Under the pieces are notes generated by a model. It did not search any database. It was not told the DNA's origin and saw only the letters and a program-made list of their open reading frames with translations. Source: CAZVCJ01 sp964625745 (GTDB lineage Bacteria > Chloroflexota > Anaerolineae > VGOG01). From it: a DNA stretch of 29,989 nt. A program made the translations under genes and the position numbers. This document shows positions 6,535 through 12,501 of the stretch, one piece after another. Numbering within the stretch: position 1 is the stretch's first letter; every line of letters begins with the position of its first letter. The stretch is from assembly GCA_964625745.1 (NCBI GenBank), contig CAZVCJ010000037.1, positions 1 to 29,989 on the forward strand, given 5' to 3'.

Positions 6535-7724
6535 TGATGCCCTCGGACATTACGTTTCACGTTTCACGTTTCACGCCTGACGTTTCACGCGCCGCCCTGA
6601 GCTTGTCGAAGGGTTTCACGTTTCACGTTTCAGTAATAGCCACCATCAAGAACGAAGCCCCAACGGTGCACAGGCTGCTGGACTCCCTGGCAGCCCAGAC
6701 CCGCCCACCCGACGAAGTGATCATTGTGGACGGCGGCTCGACCGATGGCACGGTGGAGGTATTGGAGGAGTACGCCGCTGGCGGCGCCTTGCCGTTGAAG
6801 GTGTTGGTGCGCCCAGGGACCAACATCTCCCAGGGGCGCAATGCAGCCATCGCTGCGGCCACCGGGGAGATCATCGCCAGCACCGATGCCGGGGTGAGGC
6901 TGTCACCGAATTGGCTGGAGGAGTTGGTCAGGCCCTTTGAGAAGGAAAGGGAAGAGAAAAAAATTAGTGAAACCTGTCCTGAGCCCAGCCGAAGGATTCG
7001 TGTAACTTGTCCTGAGCCTGGTCGAAGGGTTCGTGGCCAAGAAGAGCTATACGTTGTCTCTGGCTTCTTCCTGCCCGACCCGCAGTCCGTCTTCGAGACC
7101 GCCATGGGGGCCACCGTTTTGCCCGTCCTGGCTGACGTCAGGCCCGAGAAGTTCTTGCCTTCCAGTCGCTCGGTGGCCTTCCGAAAAGCGGCCTGGGAAC
7201 GAGTCGGCGGCTATCCTGAATGGCTGGACTACTCCGAAGACCTCCTCTTCGACTTCAAGCTGAGGGAACTGGGGCCTTTCGCCTTTGCCCCCCGAGCGCT
7301 GGCCCACTTTCGCCCTCGGAAAAGCCTCATCGCCTTCTTCAAGCAGTATTATCGCTACGCCCGAGGCGACGGCAAGGCCGATCTCTGGCGGGTGCGCCAC
7401 GCCATCCGCTACTCCACTTACTTGATAGCCACTCCCGCCATCTTTCTGTTGGGTCTTTGGCGGACTCCCCTCTGGTGGCTGTTCTTTCCAACCGGTGGAG
7501 CCGTCATGCTCTGGACGCCCTACAAGCGCCTCTGGCCGATGATTCAGAGTTACAGCTTCGTTGATAAGGTCAAAGCCATCCTCTGGGTGCCCATCATCCG
7601 CGTGACGGGCGACATGGCGAAGATGCTCGGCTACCCTGTGGGCCTCCTCTGGCGGCTGCAAGGCCGAAGATCTGTCAACGGAAAAGACGGCGAATCAACG
7701 AGACAAGTGGAAGCAAAAAGGTGA
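6531..7724 (+). CDS. Glycosyltransferase family 2 protein with C-terminal membrane segments
   Basis: The GT-A fold begins at VSVIATIKNEAPTVHRLLDSL, followed by EVIIVDGGSTDGT, GRNAAIAAATGEIIASTDAG (nucleotide/metal-binding region, with DAG in place of DxD) and YSEDLLFDFKLRELG (catalytic ED region). The C-terminal part has two or three membrane segments (TYLIATPAIFLLGLW, WWLFFPTGGAVMLW). The likely role is transfer of a sugar from a nucleotide donor to a membrane or surface acceptor. ATG 6531 overlaps the previous stop (ATGA). However, the first ~35 codons are made of CGTTTCACG and CCCTGAGC...TCGAAGGG repeats, so the authentic start may be a TTG or CTG within them. A second double repeat (6956-7036) adds ~25 residues after the DAG motif. 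Length without the repeats would be about 340 residues. Confidence 0.8.
   Translation: MMMPSDITFHVSRFTPDVSRAALSLSKGFTFHVSVIATIKNEAPTVHRLLDSLAAQTRPPDEVIIVDGGSTDGTVEVLEEYAAGGALPLKVLVRPGTNISQGRNAAIAAATGEIIASTDAGVRLSPNWLEELVRPFEKEREEKKISETCPEPSRRIRVTCPEPGRRVRGQEELYVVSGFFLPDPQSVFETAMGATVLPVLADVRPEKFLPSSRSVAFRKAAWERVGGYPEWLDYSEDLLFDFKLRELGPFAFAPRALAHFRPRKSLIAFFKQYYRYARGDGKADLWRVRHAIRYSTYLIATPAIFLLGLWRTPLWWLFFPTGGAVMLWTPYKRLWPMIQSYSFVDKVKAILWVPIIRVTGDMAKMLGYPVGLLWRLQGRRSVNGKDGESTRQVEAKR
6553..6635 (+). repeat. CGTTTCACG tandem units flanking a TCGAAGGG repeat at the GT2 start
   Basis: Seven or so CGTTTCACG-like units surround CCCTGAGCTTGTCGAAGGG at 6595-6613. The block covers the start region of the GT2 gene and is open in frame. 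The same two families recur at 15582-15635 and at 6978, 7011, 21063, 21148 and 29099, which shows that they are dispersed repeats. Confidence 0.75.
6956..7036 (+). repeat. Double CCTGAGCC...CGAAGG repeat with ATTAGTGAA/GTTCGTGG flanks inside GT2
   Basis: CCTGAGCCCAGCCGAAGG (6978-6995) and CCTGAGCCTGGTCGAAGG (7011-7028) are flanked by AAATTAGTGAAA on the left and GGTTCGTGGC on the right. The same composite occurs at about 21040-21086, outside any gene. Here it is translated as CPEPSRRIRVTCPEPGRRVR inside the enzyme, between the nucleotide-binding core and the SGFFLPDP segment. Confidence 0.75.
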
Positions 7725-7726
7725 AT

Positions 7727-7755
7727 TTGACAAAAACGGTAAAGTGTGCTATTGT
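7727..7755 (+). promoter_or_regulatory. Strong sigma-70-type promoter upstream of the cold-shock gene
   Basis: A perfect TTGACA at 7727-7732 and TATTGT at 7750-7755 are separated by 17 bases, immediately after the GT2 stop. Transcription would begin near 7762. A terminator hairpin follows about 45-75 bases later, before the cold-shock gene. Confidence 0.75.
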
Positions 7756-7761
7756 TACAGT

Positions 7762-7839
7762 GTAAGAACGGCAGGTTTCTGCGTTGGGGATCACTAATTG
7801 ATTTGCCGCCAGAGCTTCTTGTCCGCTCTGGCGGTTTTT
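7762..7839 (+). ncRNA. Candidate short RNA or attenuated leader ahead of the cold-shock gene
   Basis: The span from the predicted start site to the end of the T-run would give an RNA of about 78 bases with no convincing ORF. It could be a stand-alone small RNA, or a leader whose terminator must be read through for expression of the cold-shock gene 94 bases further on. The 5' part contains only short possible helices (GCAG/CTGC, ATCA/TGAT). No known RNA family is recognised. Confidence 0.4.
7806..7839 (+). terminator. Intrinsic terminator between promoter and cold-shock gene
   Basis: The ten-base stem CCGCCAGAGC (7806-7815) pairs perfectly with GCTCTGGCGG (7825-7834) around a nine-base loop and is followed by TTTTTA. 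It lies downstream of the TTGACA promoter and upstream of the cold-shock gene on the same strand. Confidence 0.8.
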
Positions 7840-7932
7840 AGTTTAGCGCGCTCGTGGTGTTCGATGCCGCGCAGGTCAGGTATTGAGCTTCGAGAATAAT
7901 AAAGCAACAAAAGCAAGGAGGTATCAAAGGAG

Positions 7933-8157
7933 ATGGAGAGGATCACTGGCACGGTCAAGTGGTTCAGTCGCGTGAAAGGCTACGGCTTCATCCAGCCCGA
8001 TGGCGAGAACCAGGAGGACGTCTTCGTGCACTACTCGGCGATCGAGGGCGCGGGGTTCCGCAACCTGGGCGAGGGCGACAAGGTGGAGTTCTCTGTTGAG
8101 GACAACCCCAAAGGCCCCCAGGCTGTCAATGTAGTCAGGCTTGGTGCTGGGTCCTAA
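7933..8157 (+). CDS. Cold-shock domain protein (CspA family)
   Basis: The 74-residue product is a complete single cold-shock domain. It contains GTVKWFSRVKGYGFI with RNP-1 (KGYGFI), then EDVFVHYSAI with RNP-2 (VFVHY), and the family C-terminus GPQAVNVVRL. Such proteins bind single-stranded RNA and DNA and act as RNA chaperones in the cytoplasm. AAGGAGG at 7914-7920 precedes ATG 7933 by 12 bases, and a second AAAGGAG directly abuts the start. The gene lies 94 bases after an intrinsic terminator that follows the only strong promoter seen, so its expression may depend on read-through. Its own terminator follows at 8215. The next gene encodes RNase J, so two RNA-handling genes are neighbours. Confidence 0.95.
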   Translation: MERITGTVKWFSRVKGYGFIQPDGENQEDVFVHYSAIEGAGFRNLGEGDKVEFSVEDNPKGPQAVNVVRLGAGS

Positions 8158-8214
8158 CAGCGACAACGCCAGCTTCATAGCCGGGCCTTCAAGTCCTGGC
8201 TGGACGCGATAACC

Positions 8215-8254
8215 GAGACCCCGACGCAGGTTATGCCTCGTCGGGGTCTCTCTT
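8215..8254 (+). terminator. Intrinsic terminator after the cold-shock gene
   Basis: GAGACCCCGACG (8215-8226) pairs perfectly with CGTCGGGGTCTC (8239-8250), and the stem can extend inward with AGG/CCT. TCTTATCATT follows. A TATCAT in the tail (8254-8259), with a poor -35 17 bases upstream (TTATGC), could start the RNase J transcript, but that is weak. Confidence 0.85.
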
Positions 8255-8278
8255 ATCATTAAATCTGGAGTGTGAAAT

Positions 8279-9925
8279 ATGGCAAACAAATTACGGATCA
8301 TTCCCCTGGGAGGACTGGGGGAAGTAGGCAAAAACATGATGGTTTTGGAATATGGCAAAAACATCATCATCATTGATGCGGGGATTATGTTCCCAGAAAA
8401 CGATATGCTGGGCATTGACTTCATCATCCCCGACTTTAACTATCTTATGGACAAGAAGGACATGGTGCGGGGCATTATCCTCACCCATGGCCACGAGGAC
8501 CACGTGGGGGGGCTTCCCTACTTGCTTCAAGAGATCAAGGCTCCCATCTACGCCGCCAAGCTGACCCGCGGCCTGGCGGAGGTGAAGCTGAAAGAGAGTC
8601 ACCTGCTGGACGAGGCGGAGCTGAATACCATCCAGGCTGGCGACAGCATAACCCTGGGGCCTTTCCGTATCGAGTTCTTCCACGTCTGTCACAGCATCCC
8701 CGATGGGGTGGGGTTGGCCATCGAGACGCCCGTGGGCCTGGTGGTCCACTCCGGCGATTTCAAGTTTGACTACACCCCGGTGGACGGCAAGCCCCCCGAT
8801 TTTGCCAAGCTGGCTGAGTTGGGGGGACGAGGAGTGTTGGTGCTGATGTCCGACAGCACCAACGCCGAGCAGCCGGGGGCCACCCCCTCGGAGAGGGCCA
8901 TTGACGAGGCCTTCGACAAGGTTTTCCAGAGTGCGGAAGGTCGCATCATCGTAGGCACCTTTGCCTCCCTCATCTCCCGCATCCAACAGGTGGTCAACGC
9001 CGCCGTCCGCCACGAGCGCAAGGTAGCCATCGCTGGCTACAGCATGGTCGAGAACGCGCGCATGGCCCAGGAGTTGGGATACCTGTCCATCCCGCCAGGC
9101 GTCCTGATCAAGTTGGATGATATTGACAAGCTGCCTCATCACAGGGTGGTCATCATAGCCACGGGCACGCAGGGAGAGCCCTCCTCAGCTCTGGCCCGCA
9201 TGTCCTTTGGCCGGCATCGTCAGATCAGGATCGTTCGCGGCGACACGGTCGTCATCTCGGCCCACGCTATCCCGGGCAACGAGGAGATGATCAGTCGCAC
9301 CATCAACCGCCTCTTCCAACAAGGGGCCAACGTGATGTACGAGCAGATCGCTCCGGTGCACGTCTCGGGCCACGCCAGCCAGGATGAACAGAGGCTGCTC
9401 ATCCACCTGATCAAACCCAAATACTTCGTGCCCATTCACGGCGAGCTACGCCACCTGACCATGCACGCTCGGATCGCCCAGGAAATGGCCGTTCCCGCCG
9501 CCAACACCATGGTCGTGGAGAACGGTTACATCTTGGAGTTCGATGGGGAGGGCGGTCGAATCGGCGAGCGGATACCCGGCGGCTACGTCTTCGTTGATGG
9601 GGCAGGGGTGGGCGACATCGGCCCGGTGGTGATGCGCGATCGGGAGACTCTGGCCAGCGCCGGCTTCGTGGTAGCGGTGATCAAGCTGGATGGTAAGACG
9701 GGCCAGCCTGCTGGACGGCCGGAGATCATCTCACGGGGCTTCGTCTACGTACGGGAATCGGAGGAGCTAATCGAGCGAGCTCAGGATAAGATCCTGGAGG
9801 TTATCGAGAAGAGCGACGCCGGGCGAGTAGCCATTAGCGACAAGGTGCGAAGTGAATTGGGCAAGTTGTTCTACGAGGAGACCAAGCGCCGTCCCATGAT
9901 TATGCCGGTGATTATGGAGGTGTAG
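8279..9925 (+). CDS. rnj: Ribonuclease J
   Basis: The 548-residue protein matches the usual RNase J length and layout. The metallo-beta-lactamase core has the zinc-binding motif HGHEDHVGG (His70, His72, Asp74, His75) after an LGGLGEVGKN N-terminus. The beta-CASP part includes GTFASLISRIQQ and HVSGHASQDE, and PIHGELRHL carries a further metal-ligand His. A C-terminal domain follows (VVMRDRETLASAGFVVAV...ISRGFVYVRES). RNase J has 5'-to-3' exonuclease and endonuclease activity in mRNA turnover and rRNA maturation, often in complex with RNase Y or helicases. ATG 8279 fits the conserved N-terminus although the ribosome binding site (CTGGAGTG) is modest. Terminators lie on both sides, so the gene is probably monocistronic. 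Confidence 0.96.
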   Translation: MANKLRIIPLGGLGEVGKNMMVLEYGKNIIIIDAGIMFPENDMLGIDFIIPDFNYLMDKKDMVRGIILTHGHEDHVGGLPYLLQEIKAPIYAAKLTRGLAEVKLKESHLLDEAELNTIQAGDSITLGPFRIEFFHVCHSIPDGVGLAIETPVGLVVHSGDFKFDYTPVDGKPPDFAKLAELGGRGVLVLMSDSTNAEQPGATPSERAIDEAFDKVFQSAEGRIIVGTFASLISRIQQVVNAAVRHERKVAIAGYSMVENARMAQELGYLSIPPGVLIKLDDIDKLPHHRVVIIATGTQGEPSSALARMSFGRHRQIRIVRGDTVVISAHAIPGNEEMISRTINRLFQQGANVMYEQIAPVHVSGHASQDEQRLLIHLIKPKYFVPIHGELRHLTMHARIAQEMAVPAANTMVVENGYILEFDGEGGRIGERIPGGYVFVDGAGVGDIGPVVMRDRETLASAGFVVAVIKLDGKTGQPAGRPEIISRGFVYVRESEELIERAQDKILEVIEKSDAGRVAISDKVRSELGKLFYEETKRRPMIMPVIMEV

Positions 9926-9963
9926 CGAACGCGAGGACGTGTTGCGTGGTGTACTGTTTGATG

Positions 9964-9991
9964 AAAGCGCGCTAGACAGTAGCGCGCTTTT
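9964..9991 (+). terminator. Intrinsic terminator after RNase J
   Basis: AAAGCGCGCTA (9964-9974) pairs perfectly with TAGCGCGCTTT (9980-9990) around the five-base loop GACAG, followed by TTTTGTG. The hairpin overlaps the -35 of the next promoter. Confidence 0.85.
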
Positions 9992-10001
9992 GTGTTATAA
10001 T
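9973..10001 (+). promoter_or_regulatory. Extended -10 promoter for the DUF2207-like gene, overlapping a terminator
   Basis: TAGACA (9973-9978) and TATAAT (9996-10001) are spaced by 17 bases, and TGT directly precedes the -10 (extended -10). The -35 lies in the loop of the RNase J terminator and the spacer spans its right arm and T-run. Transcription would start about 35 bases before the next gene's start. Confidence 0.65.
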
Positions 10002-10042
10002 CAGATCGTCAGCTCCACAGTGGCAAGAAAGGCAGGTGCGCC

Positions 10043-11794
10043 ATGAAAAAGACGATTCGTTTCGGCCTCTTGTTTCTCGTTGTCCTCGCTCTCACCTCCC
10101 CGGTGGTCAGGGCTCAAGGGCCACCCACCATCACCGAGGTTAATTCCCAGGTGGTGGTCCTGGAGGACGCTAACCTCGATGTCAAGTACCGCTTGACCTT
10201 CTGGGAGAACGAGCCCCGGGACAAGATTACCACTATGGGGCCCTTCGATGCCGGCCACCGCATCCTGGACGCCCACCTCGAGCACGACGGTCAGGAGACG
10301 CCCGTGAGCCTGGTCAGCAAGGGCGGCGGTTTCTACACCGTTCCCTTCGGGCTAAGCACCACGGCGGGCCGGGAGTACACCGTCCAGGTGCACTACCGGG
10401 TAGAGCGTGCCCTGGACGTGACGGAGATTGACGGGGTGGAGCACCGCGTGCTGGCCTGGGCGCCCATCCAGTGGAGTCTGTACATCGGCGAGCAGATCGT
10501 GACCTTCATCCTGCCCATCGAGCTGCCCGCTGACGTCACCCAGCCGGAGCAGGTGACCGATGAACTGGTAGATAAGGCAGCCATCGTGGTGGACGACGCC
10601 AATGTTTCCTCGTTCGACCGCTGGGTCTACTATCCCACCCCCGACGAGGCCAGTGGTAAGAATTGGCTCTCCATCTACATCTCCAAGAAGAACGTCCCCC
10701 CTGAGTACGACTTCACCCCCAAGGTCTACATCCCTGGCCGCTACTTCGCCGAGCTACCGGCTAAGCCCCTCGCTCCCGTCGAAGAGTTCACCCCCACCGA
10801 GGAGCCTGAGCCTGCGCCCAGCCTTTCCCTCCTGCCCTTCCTATTTGTCTTCGGAGTTCTGGGCTTGTTCGTAGCTGGTGTCATCGTCTTCGTCATCTTC
10901 CGCCTGGTCTCGCCCAAGGCTGCACCGGAGGAGTACCAGGCTCCGGAGATCGAGATCGAGACCTTCGCCCAGCCGGGGGTAGTGCCCGACCTGGAGGCCA
11001 TTGAGGCCGCCCTCTACATCGGCGACACGGCCAAGGTGATCACCCTGGTGATCATGGCCCTCTCCCAGCGGGGGGTGCTGACGGTGCTCAATCGGCGGCC
11101 CCTGCAACTGGAGGTGACCGCCCCCCTGGCCCCCCAAAGTTGGGAGGAACGGGGGGAGGAGATGAGCGACTACGAGCAGGCACTGGTGACGGGCATCGCC
11201 GACGACGGCACCTTGCCCCAGGCAACCATCGAGCGGGTGATGGCCCTGCTCTCGGCCCGGTTGCAGACCAAGATGTGGAACGCCGACCCGGAGGCCACGC
11301 GCGACACCTACCGGCGGCGGGCCGAGGATGCCTGGGACGACTACCGCCGATTGGATCCCGCCCGCCGTTGGGGCTGGGGCCACCCGGCGTTCCCCTGGAT
11401 CATCCTCGCCCCCGGCTACCGACCCTACCGCCCTGAACCTGTTCCCGTCACTCGGGGCCCCACCCCTCTGGAGACGCTGCGCGAATCCCCGCTGGTTGGT
11501 GCCGCCGACCAGATGGCTGGCGTGTTGGAGGGCGTGGCCGACAACATCACCACCCGGGCCGAGGGGCTGGCCACCTCCGCCGCCCACTTTCTGGACCGCG
11601 TGGTCGGGCGGGAGGATGCCGGCTACGACGCCTGCCACTCCGCCTGCCACAGCGCATGCCACTCCGCCTGCGTCCACGACGCTTGCCACAGCGCCTGCGT
11701 CCACGACGCCTGTCACAGCGCCTGTCACAGCGCCTGCGTCTGCCACAGTGCCTGCCATTCCGCCTGCCACAGCGCGTGTGTGAGCAGTTTCTAG
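10043..11794 (+). CDS. DUF2207-like membrane protein with a Cys/His CHSAC-repeat tail
   Basis: The 583-residue protein has a signal peptide (LLFLVVLALTSPVVRAQG). An extracytoplasmic beta-rich region of about 230 residues resembles DUF2207 (NLDVKYRLTF, HYRVERALDVTEIDG). A membrane segment near residues 263-288 (LLPFLFVFGVLGLFVAGVIV) is followed by a cytoplasmic domain (LEAIEAALYIGDTAKVITLVIMAL...RGVLTVL). The C-terminal ~50 residues are almost pure CHSAC, HSAC and VHDAC units, with 13 Cys and 11 His, ending VSSF. This tail starts near residue 530, on the presumed cytoplasmic side. It could bind metal, form disulfides or thioethers, or be a substrate of the radical SAM enzyme encoded downstream; none of these is shown. 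The last codons recur at 12373-12411. Confidence 0.8.
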   Translation: MKKTIRFGLLFLVVLALTSPVVRAQGPPTITEVNSQVVVLEDANLDVKYRLTFWENEPRDKITTMGPFDAGHRILDAHLEHDGQETPVSLVSKGGGFYTVPFGLSTTAGREYTVQVHYRVERALDVTEIDGVEHRVLAWAPIQWSLYIGEQIVTFILPIELPADVTQPEQVTDELVDKAAIVVDDANVSSFDRWVYYPTPDEASGKNWLSIYISKKNVPPEYDFTPKVYIPGRYFAELPAKPLAPVEEFTPTEEPEPAPSLSLLPFLFVFGVLGLFVAGVIVFVIFRLVSPKAAPEEYQAPEIEIETFAQPGVVPDLEAIEAALYIGDTAKVITLVIMALSQRGVLTVLNRRPLQLEVTAPLAPQSWEERGEEMSDYEQALVTGIADDGTLPQATIERVMALLSARLQTKMWNADPEATRDTYRRRAEDAWDDYRRLDPARRWGWGHPAFPWIILAPGYRPYRPEPVPVTRGPTPLETLRESPLVGAADQMAGVLEGVADNITTRAEGLATSAAHFLDRVVGREDAGYDACHSACHSACHSACVHDACHSACVHDACHSACHSACVCHSACHSACHSACVSSF

Positions 11795-11902
11795 GGTGCG
11801 CCAGCGTGCAACAAGAGACGCGTACAACACTCCACACTCGAACGAGTCAGGTCACATCACTGGGTTTGCACCAGCCAGCCAGTTAGGAAGGAGTAGGTGA
11901 AT

Positions 11903-12118
11903 ATGGAAAAAGTGACCATGTTGAAAGGTGTGCAATATCTTGTGGATGCCTCGGGCAAGCATACCGCCGTTGTCATTAGCTTGGAAGAGTGGGGCGAGAT
12001 TTGGGAAGATTTCTATGACGTGTTGGTGTCCGAGTCACGGCGGGATGAACCCACCGTTGCCTGGGAAACGCTGAAGGCAGAGGTGGCGAGCGAGGTATCC
12101 ACGAGTGGCAGCGTATGA
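11903..12118 (+). CDS. Antitoxin of a RelE-type toxin-antitoxin pair
   Basis: The 71-residue product (LKGVQYLVDASGKHTAVVIS, LEEWGEIWEDFYDVLVSESR) has the short beta hairpin followed by the LEEWxE helix seen in Phd/YefM/RelB-like antitoxins. It ends in an acidic tail that would neutralise the toxin. ATG 11903 follows AGGAAGGAG; a GTG at 11897 is possible but too close to that site. Its stop overlaps the toxin start by 14 bases, the usual gene order and coupling for such pairs. Expression is probably autoregulated by the complex, but no operator is evident. The pair lies between two copies of the end of the CHSAC gene. Confidence 0.8.
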   Translation: MEKVTMLKGVQYLVDASGKHTAVVISLEEWGEIWEDFYDVLVSESRRDEPTVAWETLKAEVASEVSTSGSV

Positions 12119-12365
12119 GGTCAAGTTCGCGACTTCGGCCGCCAAAGAGTTTCGCTCTCTGCCGTTGGAACTCAAACGTCGTGTCGGCGCTGTGATTGAT
12201 AGGCTGAGTCAGGACCCACGCCCGCCAGGCGTCCGCAAGCTGGTGGGACACGAACGCCTGTATCGAATCCGCGTGGGGCAATATCGCGTTGTGTACGAAG
12301 TTGACGACAAGGAGCAGCTCGTTCGAGTTACACGCATTCGACACCGGCGGGAAGTCTACCGATAA
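12105..12365 (+). CDS. RelE/ParE-family toxin
   Basis: The 86-residue product reads YEVKFATSAAKEFRSLPLEL, then RRVGAVIDRLSQDPRPPGVRK, then LYRIRVGQYRVVYEVDDKEQ, then VRVTRIRHRREVYR. This is the complete RelE fold with the Lys/Arg-rich core and the RIRxGxYRVVYEV strand. C-terminal Arg and Tyr residues (HRREVYR) occupy the positions used for ribosome-dependent mRNA cleavage in RelE. It starts at GTG 12105 inside the antitoxin gene. The toxin appears intact. Confidence 0.9.
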   Translation: MAAYEVKFATSAAKEFRSLPLELKRRVGAVIDRLSQDPRPPGVRKLVGHERLYRIRVGQYRVVYEVDDKEQLVRVTRIRHRREVYR

Positions 12366-12371
12366 CCTGAT

Positions 12372-12425
12372 CGCCTGCGTCTGCCACAGCGCGTGTGTGA
12401 GCAGCTTCTAGAGTGCGTCAGCGTG
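12372..12425 (+). repeat. Duplicated 3' end of the CHSAC-tail gene
   Basis: These 54 bases match 11731-11748 (18 of 18) joined to 11773-11808 (33 of 36), that is, the end of the CHSAC gene lacking one 24-base repeat stretch. In frame they encode ACVCHSACVSSF and a stop (12373-12411), the same protein end. They begin seven bases after the toxin stop. The simplest reading is that the toxin-antitoxin segment entered this gene end and left the displaced original tail behind it, or that the end was duplicated. Confidence 0.8.
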
Positions 12426-12501
12426 TGAAGTCGAGGGAGCCACTGGTGAGTGTGTACACCTCTGGGTAATCCCCTGTTGTGAAAGAAAGGAGGGATGAAA
12501 G

